A stretch of 64,000 bases of DNA, taken from contig CALWDJ010000005.1 in assembly GCA_944376655.1 (NCBI GenBank), positions 1-64,000 on the forward strand, given 5' to 3'. The stretch is from an uncultured Clostridia bacterium (lineage in GTDB: Bacteria > Bacillota > Clostridia > Oscillospirales > Acutalibacteraceae). Below the pieces are notes generated by a model. The model was not told the origin of the DNA and made no database searches. It was given only the letters and a program-made list of their open reading frames with translations. Position 1 is the stretch's first letter. Each line of letters opens with the position of its first letter. Position numbers and translations under genes: made by a program. Positions 36,151 to 44,725 of the stretch are shown here, one piece after another.

Positions 36151-37131
36151 TTAAAGGGTTATCTCGTTTTTAAGCTCGTCTCCGGCAAAATAGGCACGCA
36201 GATTTTCCATTGTCGTGCCGGCAATACCGTCAAGCGCCTCTCTTGTCAGAAAAGCCTGATGCGACGTTACTATAACATTTGGCATTGATATTATCGTGGA
36301 AAGGGTATCGTCGGGGATTATCTCGTCGGAATAGTCCTCGAAAAACAGTGCGGTTTCCTCCTCGTAAACATCAAGTCCGGCGGCTCCGATTTTTCCCGAT
36401 TTCAGTCCCTCTGTAAGAGCGGCGGTATCAATCAGCAGACCGCGTGAGGTGTTTATAATATAGGCGCCGTCCTTCATTTTTGAAATGGTCTCCCTGTTTA
36501 TCAGATGATGATTTTCCTTTGTGAGAGGGCAGTGGAGCGATATGATGTCGCTTTTTTCGAGAAGCCCGTCAAGCGAAACGTATTTGCCGCAAAATTCGCT
36601 GCTTTTGTACGGGTCAAAGCCTATAATTTCCATACCGAAGCCTTTGCAGACGTCGGCAAAACAGCGTCCTATTTTTCCGGTACCGATTATTCCCACGGCT
36701 TTTCCCCTAAGGTCAAAGCCGGTAAGCCCCTCGAGCGAGAAGTTATGGTCACGGGTCCTGATATACGCGCGGTGCAGCTTGCGGTTCAGTGTAAGGATAA
36801 GACCCATAGCATGCTCGGCTACCGCGTAAGGCGAATAGGCTGGGACCCTCAGCACTTTTATTCTGCCGGCGGCGGCTTTCAGGTCCACGTTGTTGTAGCC
36901 GGCGCAGCGCATTGCTATTACCCCGACGCCGTAGGAGGACAGCTTTTCTATAACCTCTCCGTTAATGGTGTCGTTTACGAAGGCGCATACGGCGTCGCAG
37001 CAGGCGGCCATGCTTACGGTGTCTTCATTCAGCTTGTTCTCAAAAAAGCGGATACTTATATTTTCATCTGAAAAGCGGGAGAAACTGTCGCGGTCATATG
37101 CTTTCGCGTCAAAAAAGGCTACGGTTTTCAG
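36151..37131 (-). CDS. D-isomer 2-hydroxyacid dehydrogenase (D-lactate dehydrogenase-like)
   Basis: NAD-dependent reduction of a 2-oxoacid such as pyruvate to the D-hydroxyacid. Rossmann motif GIIGTGKIG, substrate Arg in NTSRG, catalytic Glu in AAGLDVYEEE and catalytic His in SHQAFLT are all present. The N-terminus should read M-K-T-V-A-F-F-D-A-K; the aligned codon is CTG at 37131, with GGAG 8 nt upstream. The only standard start is a GTG at 37140 that lies on that GGAG. If GTG is used the protein gains three residues. It would yield D-lactate beside formate from PFL. Confidence 0.88.
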   Translation of the reverse strand: MKTVAFFDAKAYDRDSFSRFSDENISIRFFENKLNEDTVSMAACCDAVCAFVNDTINGEVIEKLSSYGVGVIAMRCAGYNNVDLKAAAGRIKVLRVPAYSPYAVAEHAMGLILTLNRKLHRAYIRTRDHNFSLEGLTGFDLRGKAVGIIGTGKIGRCFADVCKGFGMEIIGFDPYKSSEFCGKYVSLDGLLEKSDIISLHCPLTKENHHLINRETISKMKDGAYIINTSRGLLIDTAALTEGLKSGKIGAAGLDVYEEETALFFEDYSDEIIPDDTLSTIISMPNVIVTSHQAFLTREALDGIAGTTMENLRAYFAGDELKNEITL

Positions 37132-37195
37132 TATAATCACTCCAAATAACTAAAATTGATATTATTATTTTCATAAAAAATGGTTATATGCGCTC

Positions 37196-37224
37196 TTGTT
37201 AAAATAAGATTTTTTTTGTATAAT
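37196..37224 (+). promoter_or_regulatory. promoter of the PTS IIC-nth operon
   Basis: TTGTTA (37196-37201), a 17-nt spacer and consensus TATAAT (37219-37224). Confidence 0.75.
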
Positions 37225-37276
37225 AGCATACAAGTATAAATAAAGCCCGTATAAGGGCGGATTTAAGGAGGAAAAA

Positions 37277-38326
37277 ATGAAAAAATTTCTGAACAGGCTT
37301 TTTATTGACGGACTGTCGGGCATGGCGTACGGACTTTTTTCCACGCTTATAATCGGCACGATAATCTGTCAGGTCGGAAAGCTCGCCGGAGACAATATTG
37401 TCGGCGAGTATCTGAACGCCATGGGCAACGTCGCAAAAACGCTGACCGGCGCCGGCATAGGCGTCGGAGTGGCCTGCAAGCTCAAATCAACGCCGCTTAC
37501 AACCGTCGCGGCGGCGGTCGCCGGAATGATAGGCGCGTTTCCGAGCGTATCGCTCGCGGAATATACCGTAAGCTCTCCCGGTGAGCCTCTCGGCGCTTTT
37601 ATAGCGGCGTATGTCGCTATTGAGATCGGCGCTCTCGTTTCGGGCAAAACAAAGGTCGATATAATCGTGACACCGATTTGCTGCATACTTACGGGCGCCG
37701 CAGCGGGATACTTTGTAGGCCCTTACATATCAACCGCTATGAAATGGATCGGCGCGCTTGTAAATATCAACGTTGAGAACAGCCCGATAATCGGCGGAAT
37801 GATAGTTTCGGTGCTTATGGGAATAATACTTACGCTTCCGATTTCCTCGGCGGCGATAGGCATTTCAATGGGACTTACCGGACTTGCGGCGGGCGTCGCC
37901 ACAATAGGCTGCTGCTGCAATATGGTAGGCTTCGCGGTTATAAGCTACCGTGAAAACAAAATAGGCGGTCTTATCGCACAGGGACTCGGCACCTCAATGC
38001 TCCAGATACCGAATATCGTCCGCAATCCGCTTATCTGGCTGCCGTCGATAATATCGAGCGCGATTTTAGGCCCGATTTCCTCGGCGGTGCTTAAAATGGT
38101 CAGCAATCCGGTAGGCTCCGGAATGGGTTCTGCGGGTCTTGTCGGTCAGTTTATGACGTATGACAGTATGACGGCGGCAGGATTTTCACCCGCGGTCACG
38201 ATCATAGAAATAATAGTTATGCAGTTTATACTTCCGGCTGCTGTCTGCCTCGGTATTTCAGAGGGCATGAGAAAGCTGAAGCTCATAAAGCCGGGCGATC
38301 TTAAGCTGGAGTCGGCAAATGCGTAA
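37277..38326 (+). CDS. PTS transporter subunit IIC-like membrane protein
   Basis: A 349-residue very hydrophobic protein with about ten membrane segments, resembling the PTS_EIIC_2 family (GMAYGLFSTLIIGTI near the start, then repeated Gly/Ala-rich helices). No IIA, IIB, HPr or sugar enzyme genes lie nearby, so it may work as a stand-alone transporter or with distant partners. AAGGAGG sits 4-8 nt before the ATG, predicting strong translation. The last 8 nt overlap nth. Confidence 0.78.
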   Translation: MKKFLNRLFIDGLSGMAYGLFSTLIIGTIICQVGKLAGDNIVGEYLNAMGNVAKTLTGAGIGVGVACKLKSTPLTTVAAAVAGMIGAFPSVSLAEYTVSSPGEPLGAFIAAYVAIEIGALVSGKTKVDIIVTPICCILTGAAAGYFVGPYISTAMKWIGALVNINVENSPIIGGMIVSVLMGIILTLPISSAAIGISMGLTGLAAGVATIGCCCNMVGFAVISYRENKIGGLIAQGLGTSMLQIPNIVRNPLIWLPSIISSAILGPISSAVLKMVSNPVGSGMGSAGLVGQFMTYDSMTAAGFSPAVTIIEIIVMQFILPAAVCLGISEGMRKLKLIKPGDLKLESANA

Positions 38327-38945
38327 GAAGGAAAGGGCGGAAGCGGCGGTAAAACTGCTTGAGCAGCTTTATCCGGACGCTGTATGCTCGCTCCAATATA
38401 CCGACGCGTTTCAGCTGCTTATAGCGACACGGCTTTCGGCGCAGTGCACTGACAAACGCGTAAATATGGTTACTCCGGCGCTTTTTGACGAGTTTCCGGA
38501 CGCGCGCAGTATGGCTTCCGCCGATCTTTCAAGGGTGGAGGAGCTTATAAAGACCTGCGGACTTTACAAAACAAAGGCAAAAGACCTTATAGGTATAGGC
38601 AAAATGATAACCGAGGAATACGGCGGCGTCGTGCCTGATACCGTTGAGGAGCTGACACGTCTGCCGGGCGTCGGCAGGAAGACAGCGAACCTTGTATGCG
38701 GTGATATTTACGGCAAGCCCGCCGTGGTTACCGATACGCATTTTATAAGGCTCTGCAACCGTTTGGGACTTGTTGACACCACAGACCCCTTAAAGGTGGA
38801 AACGGAAATGCGCAGGCTGCTCCCGCCCGACAAATCAAATGATTTCTGCCACAGGACGGTGCTTTTCGGACGTGACGTCTGCACGGCGCGCAAGGCGAAC
38901 TGCGATGAGTGCGTATTGAATGGGATTTGTCCCAAAAAGCTGTAA
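38319..38945 (+). CDS. nth: endonuclease III
   Basis: A base-excision repair glycosylase/AP lyase for oxidised pyrimidines. The 208-residue protein has the helix-hairpin-helix LPGVGRKTANLV with catalytic Lys, the catalytic Asp in VVTDTHF, and the C-terminal [4Fe-4S] ligands CX6CX2CX5C (CTARKANCDECVLNGIC). It overlaps the PTS IIC gene by 8 nt and precedes the pyridoxal kinase by 11 nt. Confidence 0.94.
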   Translation: MRKKERAEAAVKLLEQLYPDAVCSLQYTDAFQLLIATRLSAQCTDKRVNMVTPALFDEFPDARSMASADLSRVEELIKTCGLYKTKAKDLIGIGKMITEEYGGVVPDTVEELTRLPGVGRKTANLVCGDIYGKPAVVTDTHFIRLCNRLGLVDTTDPLKVETEMRRLLPPDKSNDFCHRTVLFGRDVCTARKANCDECVLNGICPKKL

Positions 38946-38956
38946 AGGAGAAATAA

Positions 38957-39796
38957 ATGGCACAGAAAAGAGTTGCTGCTATACAGGATATTTCCTGCTT
39001 CGGGAAATGCTCGCTCACGGTGGCGCTGCCGCTGCTCTCTGCCGCCGGCATTGAAACCGCCGTTATTCCGACTGCCGTGCTGTCTACCCATACCGGCGGT
39101 TTTACCGGAAATACGTTCCGTGACCTTTCCGCCGATATTGTGCCGATAGCGAGACACTGGAAAAAGGAAAACATCACGGCCGACGCCGTGTATACAGGCT
39201 ACCTCTGCTCAAAGGAGCAGATTTATCTGGCGCTTGAGGCGGCAAAGCTTATAAGCCGTAAGGATACTCTGCTGATTACAGACCCCGCAATGGCGGATAA
39301 CGGAAGGCTGTACAGGGGAATCGACAAGGAATTTCCCGAGTATATGCTGAAGCTCTGCGCGGCGGCCGATATAATAACGCCAAATGTGACCGAGGCGGCG
39401 CTTATGCTCGGCCTCGGATATAAGGAGCCGCCTTATACCGAGGAATATATAAACACTCTGCTTGAGGGGCTCTACACGAAAACTCATTCAAAAATCGTGC
39501 TTACCGGCGTGAGCTTTGAAAACCGCAAAATAGGCGCCTCTGTTTTTGACGGCGGGAATAAAGCGTATGTCTTCGCGGAAAAGCTGGACGCTTTGTATCA
39601 CGGCACCGGAGACGTTTTCACAAGCTCGTTTATAGCGGCGCTGCTTAATGACCGCAGCTTAAAGGCAGCGGCGCAGATCGCCGCGAATTTCACGGCAGGC
39701 TGCATAAGGAGTACTATGGAAAACTGCACCGAGGAGCGCTGCGGAGTGAGCTTTGAAAGTCAGATACCTAATCTTATTAAATATCTGGAGCTTTAA
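38957..39796 (+). CDS. pyridoxamine/pyridoxal kinase
   Basis: The 279-residue ribokinase-fold enzyme phosphorylates vitamin B6 aldehyde or amine to recycle PLP. IQDISCFGKCSLTVALPLLSA and DPAMADNGRLYRG match the pyridoxamine kinase group common in Clostridia, and the anion hole with catalytic Asp is HGTGDVF near residue 217. AAAGGAG precedes the ATG. The stop directly abuts the tcdA ATG. Confidence 0.88.
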   Translation: MAQKRVAAIQDISCFGKCSLTVALPLLSAAGIETAVIPTAVLSTHTGGFTGNTFRDLSADIVPIARHWKKENITADAVYTGYLCSKEQIYLALEAAKLISRKDTLLITDPAMADNGRLYRGIDKEFPEYMLKLCAAADIITPNVTEAALMLGLGYKEPPYTEEYINTLLEGLYTKTHSKIVLTGVSFENRKIGASVFDGGNKAYVFAEKLDALYHGTGDVFTSSFIAALLNDRSLKAAAQIAANFTAGCIRSTMENCTEERCGVSFESQIPNLIKYLEL

Positions 39797-40501
39797 ATGA
39801 GAGAAGAGGATTTAAGAACAGCCGCTCTGATAGGCGGCGATAATCTTGCGCGTCTTAAAAATTCGACCGTTGCCGTTTTCGGAATAGGCGGAGTCGGCTC
39901 ATACGCGGCGGAGGCGCTTGTCCGGTCGGGCGTCGGCAGACTGTATATCTATGATAACGACCGTGTTTCAAAAAGCAATATAAACCGTCAGCTTACAGCG
40001 CTCGGCCCGTCGGTCGGCAGATATAAAACCGAGGTCGCGGCGGAGCGGTACCGTGATATAAACCCCGAATGTGAAATAATCGAAAACAGGGATTTTGTAA
40101 CGCCCGAAAGCGATATTCCCTTTGAAAAATTCGATTTTTTAATTGACGCTGTCGATAATGTTACCGCCAAAATCTTTTTGGCGGCTGAGGCTGAAAAAAG
40201 GGGAATACCGGCGGTGAGCGTTATGGGAACGGGCAATAAGCTCGACCCCGCAAGGCTTAGGTGTACGGATATTTACAAAACGAGCGTCTGTCCGCTCGCG
40301 AGGGTTATGCGGTACGAGCTTAAAAAACGCGGAGTAAAAAAGCTCTTAGCTGTATGGAGCGATGAAATCCCCGTAAAGCCTTCGGACTGCGGCGAATACC
40401 GCCGGACCGGCAGGATACCGCCGGCGAGTATGGCCTTTGTTCCGGGAGCGGCGGGACTTATCGCGGCGTCGGTCGCCGTAAAGAAACTGACAGGTGAATA
40501 G
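39797..40501 (+). CDS. tcdA: tRNA threonylcarbamoyladenosine dehydratase
   Basis: An E1-like (ThiF/MoeB fold) enzyme that cyclises t6A37 in tRNA to ct6A. The 234-residue protein has the ATP motif GIGGVGSYAAEAL near 30-42, YDNDRVSKSNINRQ and DAVDNVTAK, and the family-typical KLDPARLRCTDIYKTSVCPLARVMR. It begins right after the pyridoxal kinase stop, with GGAG a few nt upstream. A terminator follows directly at 40507. Confidence 0.9.
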   Translation: MREEDLRTAALIGGDNLARLKNSTVAVFGIGGVGSYAAEALVRSGVGRLYIYDNDRVSKSNINRQLTALGPSVGRYKTEVAAERYRDINPECEIIENRDFVTPESDIPFEKFDFLIDAVDNVTAKIFLAAEAEKRGIPAVSVMGTGNKLDPARLRCTDIYKTSVCPLARVMRYELKKRGVKKLLAVWSDEIPVKPSDCGEYRRTGRIPPASMAFVPGAAGLIAASVAVKKLTGE

Positions 40502-40506
40502 ATAAG

Positions 40507-40542
40507 AAAAGAGAAAAGTCTTATGGCTTTTCTCTTTTTTTG
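40507..40542 (+). terminator. intrinsic terminator after tcdA
   Basis: AAAAGAGAAAAG (40507-40518) pairs with CTTTTCTCTTTT (40527-40538) around an 8-nt loop and is followed by T residues. It starts 6 nt after the tcdA stop codon. Confidence 0.88.
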
Positions 40543-40551
40543 TTTCCGCAC

Positions 40552-40580
40552 TTGACAAATTAGGTCTACAAGTGTAGAAT
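40552..40580 (+). promoter_or_regulatory. promoter of the BlaI/M56 operon
   Basis: Consensus TTGACA (40552-40557), a 17-nt spacer and TAGAAT (40575-40580). The -10 box is covered by the first BlaI-type operator. Confidence 0.88.
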
Positions 40581-40602
40581 AATAGTGGACTACAAATGTA
40601 GA
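40565..40602. promoter_or_regulatory. two BlaI/MecI-type operators
   Basis: TCTACA-AG-TGTAGA (40565-40578) and ACTACA-AA-TGTAGA (40589-40602) are dyads centred 24 bp apart. They match the BlaI/MecI/CopY operator core TACAnnTGTA. The first overlaps the spacer and -10 box; the second lies just after the expected transcription start. Dimers at both would shut the promoter, so the operon is autorepressed. Confidence 0.88.
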
Positions 40603-40622
40603 ATGAAACGGAGACGGTACAG

Positions 40623-40988
40623 ATGAGCGACGGGAAAATGGGAGCGGCTGAGCTGCGCTTTGCCGATATCATATGGGAAAACGAGCCGGTTTCCTCGACG
40701 CGGCTCGCGGAAATAAGCGGGCAGAAGCTCGGCTGGAAAAAGTCCACGGTTTATACCGTGCTTAAAAGGCTGTGCGAAAAAGGCTTTTTTAAGAATGAGG
40801 ACGGAACGGTATCATCCCTTGTCTCAAGAAATGATTATTACGCCCGTAAAAGCGAAAAATTTGTCGAGGAAAATTTTGAAGGCTCGCTTCCGGCTTTTTT
40901 CGCGGCTTTCACGTCAAGAAAAAAACTGACTTGTGAGGAATATGAAAGCCTTAAAAAAATGATAGACGGTTTCGGGGAGGGGAAGTAA
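40623..40988 (+). CDS. BlaI/MecI/CopY family repressor
   Basis: The 121-residue protein is a winged-helix repressor: ELRFADIIWENEPVSSTRLAEISGQKLGWKKSTVYTVLKRLCEKGFF matches the family, followed by a dimerisation helix region. BlaI proteins repress until cleaved through a membrane M56 sensor-protease. Its own operon has two matching operators. The stop TAA shares its last base with the ATG of the M56 gene (TAATG). Confidence 0.92.
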   Translation: MSDGKMGAAELRFADIIWENEPVSSTRLAEISGQKLGWKKSTVYTVLKRLCEKGFFKNEDGTVSSLVSRNDYYARKSEKFVEENFEGSLPAFFAAFTSRKKLTCEEYESLKKMIDGFGEGK

Positions 40989-42538
40989 TGCAGGAGATTT
41001 TTATTAAGATAATCAATATGAGCATAAGCGCCGGCTGGATAGTAATCGCGGTAATGCTTTTGCGTTTGGCTTTGAAAAAAGCGCCCAAACGCGCCGTGAT
41101 TTTTCTGTGGGCGATAGTGGCGGTAAGACTTGTGTGTCCGTTTTCGCCCGAAAGCGTTTTAAGCCTTATTCCGAGCGCCGAAACCGTGCCGGCAGATATA
41201 GTTTATTCGGAAGCTCCGGAGATTCAAAGCGGCGTGCCGGCGCTTGATTCGGCGGTTAATTCCGTAATTTACAATAACTTGAAACCCGATGCTTCCGAAA
41301 GCGCAAATCCTGCGCAGACGGCTGTGTCGGCTGCCGCTGTCCTTTGGATCGCGGGAATCGCGGCAATGCTTGTCTACGCTCTTGTAAGTGTTCTTAAAAT
41401 ACGCGGCAGGGTGAGGGAAGCGGTAAAATATCGGGACAATATATGGCTTTGCGACCGTATTTCTACACCTTTTATTTTCGGCGTTTTCCGTCCGTCGGTC
41501 TATCTTCCGTTTTCTCTGCCGGAAAATGAGACGGAATATGTAATAGCCCACGAAAAAGCGCATTTAAAGCGGCATGACTATATTTTAAAGCCGTTCGCTT
41601 TTCTGCTGCTTTGCGTTTACTGGTTCAATCCGCTTTTGTGGGCGGCGTATGTCCTTTTTTGCAGGGATATTGAGCTTGCTTGTGACGAAACGGTTATTGA
41701 AACAATGAAGCCGGAGGAAATAAAAGAATACACATCGGCTTTGCTTGAATGCAGCGCCCCCGCAAAACGTATATCTCCCTGTCCGCTGGCGTTCGGCGAA
41801 ACCGGCGTAAAGAGCAGGATAAAGGCGGCGCTTAAATACAGAAAGCCCGCGGTATGGGTAGCCGGCGCGGCAGGAATTGTTATTATAGCGGCGGCTGTGG
41901 TTTTTCTTACCTCGCCGGTTAAAAAGGAATTTTCACCGGACGGTCACGACTGGACTTTCCGGTGCGTTCAAGACGGTGAAAACGGAGCGATTTTATACTG
42001 CTCAGAATCAGAGAGCGATGTATATCCTGATGCTGAAATACGGGAATACTCTCTGAATATGAAAAAAGAAAGTTTTTCGCTGCTGTCTTCCTTAGAGCCT
42101 GAAGGGGAGGGAAGCTCATACTCCTTTGAGCGTATAAGCAAAAAGCCGGACGGGAATATTTACGAAATAAGCGGAAACGGCGAAACAGGCTATATGTCGG
42201 TCGGCAAAACGGAATATTACGGCGGAACGGCTGAATATACGCTTATAATAACGGTCGGCGAACAGTCTTATTACTTTTACGAGCTTGACAGAGGAAATAC
42301 GCCGATGTTTGACGCTGTTGTTACAGAGACACACGAAAACTATATCCTGATAGAGCCGCTTGATAACGAAGCCGAGGCAGGCTCGGTTATTTTAATAAGT
42401 CAGCCGGAAAATTACGGACTCCCGGCGTCATACAGGCAGACAGGCTCAAAAATAAGAGTTTTTTACAGCGGCGAGATATTAACCATTTCCCCTTCGACGC
42501 TTCATAAAACATACGCGATTTACCCGCTGAGTGATTAA
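40988..42538 (+). CDS. M56 family (BlaR1-like) membrane metallopeptidase
   Basis: The 516-residue protein has four N-terminal membrane helices and the zinc protease motif HEKAH (in YVIAHEKAHLKRHD), with the third ligand region ELACDETVIE. A transmembrane helix (about 294-312) precedes an extracellular domain of about 200 residues. That domain lacks the penicillin-binding motifs (SxxK, KTG) of true BlaR1, so the signal is probably not a beta-lactam acylation event. It should cleave or trigger cleavage of the BlaI-type repressor. A terminator follows at 42586. Confidence 0.88.
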   Translation: MQEIFIKIINMSISAGWIVIAVMLLRLALKKAPKRAVIFLWAIVAVRLVCPFSPESVLSLIPSAETVPADIVYSEAPEIQSGVPALDSAVNSVIYNNLKPDASESANPAQTAVSAAAVLWIAGIAAMLVYALVSVLKIRGRVREAVKYRDNIWLCDRISTPFIFGVFRPSVYLPFSLPENETEYVIAHEKAHLKRHDYILKPFAFLLLCVYWFNPLLWAAYVLFCRDIELACDETVIETMKPEEIKEYTSALLECSAPAKRISPCPLAFGETGVKSRIKAALKYRKPAVWVAGAAGIVIIAAAVVFLTSPVKKEFSPDGHDWTFRCVQDGENGAILYCSESESDVYPDAEIREYSLNMKKESFSLLSSLEPEGEGSSYSFERISKKPDGNIYEISGNGETGYMSVGKTEYYGGTAEYTLIITVGEQSYYFYELDRGNTPMFDAVVTETHENYILIEPLDNEAEAGSVILISQPENYGLPASYRQTGSKIRVFYSGEILTISPSTLHKTYAIYPLSD

Positions 42539-42585
42539 ACATACAATTATCCGTCCTGAAACGGCAAAAGATAATTTTTTATCCG

Positions 42586-42614
42586 AATCCCCCGATTTTT
42601 CGGGGGATTTTTTA
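42586..42614 (+). terminator. intrinsic terminator after the M56 gene
   Basis: AATCCCCCGA (42586-42595) pairs with TCGGGGGATT (42600-42609) around TTTT and is followed by TTTTT. Confidence 0.9.
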
Positions 42615-42717
42615 TGTCCGAATTGTGGTTTCAAATGAGGCGTACCACTATATATGCAAAAAAATAAAATATGCAAAAAATTCCTGCTAAAAATTTATGT
42701 AAACTTGAAAAAATAGC

Positions 42718-42746
42718 TTGATTTTTGAGGTTTAAAGCCTTATAAT
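42718..42746 (+). promoter_or_regulatory. promoter of the dcw (mraZ) cluster
   Basis: TTGATT (42718-42723), a 17-nt spacer and consensus TATAAT (42741-42746). It lies directly upstream of the MraZ-box repeats. Confidence 0.82.
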
Positions 42747-42755
42747 ACAATCATA

Positions 42756-42800
42756 GTGGTGCAAAGTGGAGTGAAAAACCATTAAAGTGTATCAAAGTGG
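42756..42800 (+). promoter_or_regulatory. MraZ-box direct repeats
   Basis: GTGGTG (42756) and GTGGAG (42766) are 10 bp apart, and GTGTAT (42787) and GTGGAG (42797) are again 10 bp apart, each pair with CAAA between. MraZ is known to bind tandem GTGG-type repeats of 10-bp period in front of its own operon. Here they form two pairs 31 bp apart between the promoter and mraZ, suggesting autorepression. Confidence 0.75.
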
Positions 42801-42820
42801 AGCAGAAAGGAGTGAAAATA

Positions 42821-43246
42821 ATGCTTTTTGGCGGTTATCAGCACAACATTGATAAAAAAGGCAGAGTTTTCATTCCGGCAAAGCTGCGCGAGGAGCTCGG
42901 GACAAGCTTTATGATATGCCGCGGAATATACGGCAAGCGCTGTCTCTGCGTTTATTCGTCAGAGCAGTGGGAAAAGCTGGTCGAAAAAATCGGAACCCTT
43001 CCGAGCACGAAATCAAGCGCAGTCAAGCGTTTTCTGTATGACGGCGCTTTCAGCATAGACTTTGATTCACAGGGAAGAATACTTATTCCGCCGGCACTGC
43101 GTGAGTACGCTCAGCTTGATGGCGAGGCGCACATCATAGGAATGGACACCAATCTCGAAATATGGAATACCGAGCTCTGGAACGAGGAGAACGCTAAATA
43201 CACTCCCGAATCCATTGCCGATATTATGGAAGAGCTTAATTTCTGA
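42821..43246 (+). CDS. mraZ: transcriptional regulator / division protein MraZ
   Basis: The 141-residue protein has two SpoVT/AbrB-like DNA-binding repeats (HNIDKKGRVFIPAKLREELG near 7-26 and FDSQGRILIPPALREYA near 80-96). MraZ represses the dcw operon. The frame is open from 42797, but ATG 42821 with AAAGGAG 8 nt upstream gives the standard MLFGGYQHNIDKKGR start. The stop TGA overlaps the rsmH ATG by 1 nt. Confidence 0.95.
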   Translation: MLFGGYQHNIDKKGRVFIPAKLREELGTSFMICRGIYGKRCLCVYSSEQWEKLVEKIGTLPSTKSSAVKRFLYDGAFSIDFDSQGRILIPPALREYAQLDGEAHIIGMDTNLEIWNTELWNEENAKYTPESIADIMEELNF

Positions 43247-44166
43247 TGGAATTTTCGCACAGACCTGTGCTGCTTGAAGAGACGATAGCGGCGCTTGATA
43301 TAAAGCCGGACGGCATTTATGTCGACGGTACCGCCGGCGGTGCGGGACACTCGTCGGAAATAGCAAAAAGACTGAAAAACGGATTTCTGTATGCGCTTGA
43401 CCGTGACCCGGACGCAGTAAAAACCGCTTCGGAAAGACTCAAAGGGCTTCCGGCAAAGGTTATACAGAGCAATTTCCGCGATATGGATACGGTGCTGGCG
43501 GCCGAGGGTGTTGATAAGGTAAACGGAATACTGCTTGATTTAGGCGTATCGTCTTATCAGCTTGACAGCGCCGAACGCGGCTTTTCCTACCGGAAGGACG
43601 CTCCGCTCGATATGCGAATGAGCAAAACCGGTTTATCCGCCGCGGATATTGTCAATACTTATTCCGCGGAGCAGCTTGCCGATATTTTCAAGAAATACGG
43701 AGAGGAAAAATTCGCTTACAGAATAGCGAACAGGATAGCGGCAGAACGCGCTGAAAAGCCGATATTATCGACGGTGCAGCTCGCCGATATAATAGCTTCC
43801 TCTGTACCTGCCGCGGCAAGACGTGACGGGCACCCGGCGAGAAAATGCTTTCAGGCGATAAGGATAGCCGTAAACGGCGAGCTTGAAAGCCTTGAGGAAG
43901 CGCTTGACAAAGCGTTCGGACTGCTCTGTAAGGACGGCGTTCTGGCTATTATAACTTTCCATTCGCTTGAGGACAGAATGGTAAAGCAGAAATTCAAAGA
44001 GTACTGTACAGGCTGTATATGCCCGCCGGATTTTCCGGTTTGTGTATGCGGCAGAACCCCTGCGGGACGTCCGGCGGCAAGAAAGCCGGTCGAGCCCGAC
44101 ATAAAAGAACTTGAGGAAAACCCGCGCAGCAGAAGTGCAAAGCTAAGGGCTGTAATAAAAAACTGA
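43246..44166 (+). CDS. rsmH: 16S rRNA (cytosine-1402-N4)-methyltransferase
   Basis: RsmH methylates C1402 in the ribosomal decoding centre using SAM. The 306-residue protein starts with HRPVLLEETIAAL and has the SAM motif VDGTAGGAGHSSEI, with LLDLGVSSYQLD and FHSLEDRMVK further on. It is translationally coupled to mraZ (TGATG). ftsL follows after 23 nt, the usual dcw order. Confidence 0.95.
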   Translation: MEFSHRPVLLEETIAALDIKPDGIYVDGTAGGAGHSSEIAKRLKNGFLYALDRDPDAVKTASERLKGLPAKVIQSNFRDMDTVLAAEGVDKVNGILLDLGVSSYQLDSAERGFSYRKDAPLDMRMSKTGLSAADIVNTYSAEQLADIFKKYGEEKFAYRIANRIAAERAEKPILSTVQLADIIASSVPAAARRDGHPARKCFQAIRIAVNGELESLEEALDKAFGLLCKDGVLAIITFHSLEDRMVKQKFKEYCTGCICPPDFPVCVCGRTPAGRPAARKPVEPDIKELEENPRSRSAKLRAVIKN

Positions 44167-44189
44167 CAGAATAAATAAGGAGAAGAAAA

Positions 44190-44660
44190 ATGAACAATAT
44201 GAAGTATTACAACGACAGTCTGGCATATGATTTTGAAATGTTCATGCCAAAGACAGCCGAAGAGAAAAACAGCCGCGACAATATCGTTGTAATGCCCAAG
44301 ACCGCCGAGCGTTCAAAAACACGCAAGAGAGCGGCGGCAAGGAGCCTTGCTTCTCCTGCGGCGCTTATAATGACGGCAGTATTCATTCTTGCCGGACTTT
44401 GCGGAAACATAGCGTTAAGGCTTCAGATAAACGAGGTAAACTCCGAGATAAACGATGTCAAAGCCGCCATAACGGAGCTTGACAGCGAAAAGACAGTGCT
44501 TGAGGTCGAGATGCAGCGCAGAATATCCTACGCTAATCTTGAGCTTGAGGCAATGCAGCTCGGAATGAGGAAAATGGAAAAAAGCGACGTGACTTATATA
44601 AAGGTAAACGACAAGGATAAGGCGGTAAACGGCAGCGGAGAAGTTCTCGACGCCGAGTAA
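44190..44660 (+). CDS. ftsL: FtsL-like septum protein
   Basis: A small bitopic protein of 156 residues. An N-terminal basic cytoplasmic part with two VMPKTAE-like segments is followed by a transmembrane helix (about 53-74) and a coiled coil (about 75-115, INEVNSEINDVKAAITELDSEKTVLEVEMQRR). Sequence identity is low, as is usual for FtsL; size, topology and location between rsmH and ftsI support the call. GGAG precedes the ATG. The 403-nt gap after it holds repeat copy C. Confidence 0.8.
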   Translation: MNNMKYYNDSLAYDFEMFMPKTAEEKNSRDNIVVMPKTAERSKTRKRAAARSLASPAALIMTAVFILAGLCGNIALRLQINEVNSEINDVKAAITELDSEKTVLEVEMQRRISYANLELEAMQLGMRKMEKSDVTYIKVNDKDKAVNGSGEVLDAE

Positions 44661-44725
44661 TAAGATACGGGTTCAGGTAATATAATTATGATTGTAGCGG
44701 GTATGTGCCCGGGAATGTTTGAGAG

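Noticed and set aside
42797..42820. 8-codon extension of MraZ
   Set aside because: The upstream start coincides with an MraZ-box repeat; ATG 42821 has AAAGGAG and the family-standard N-terminus.
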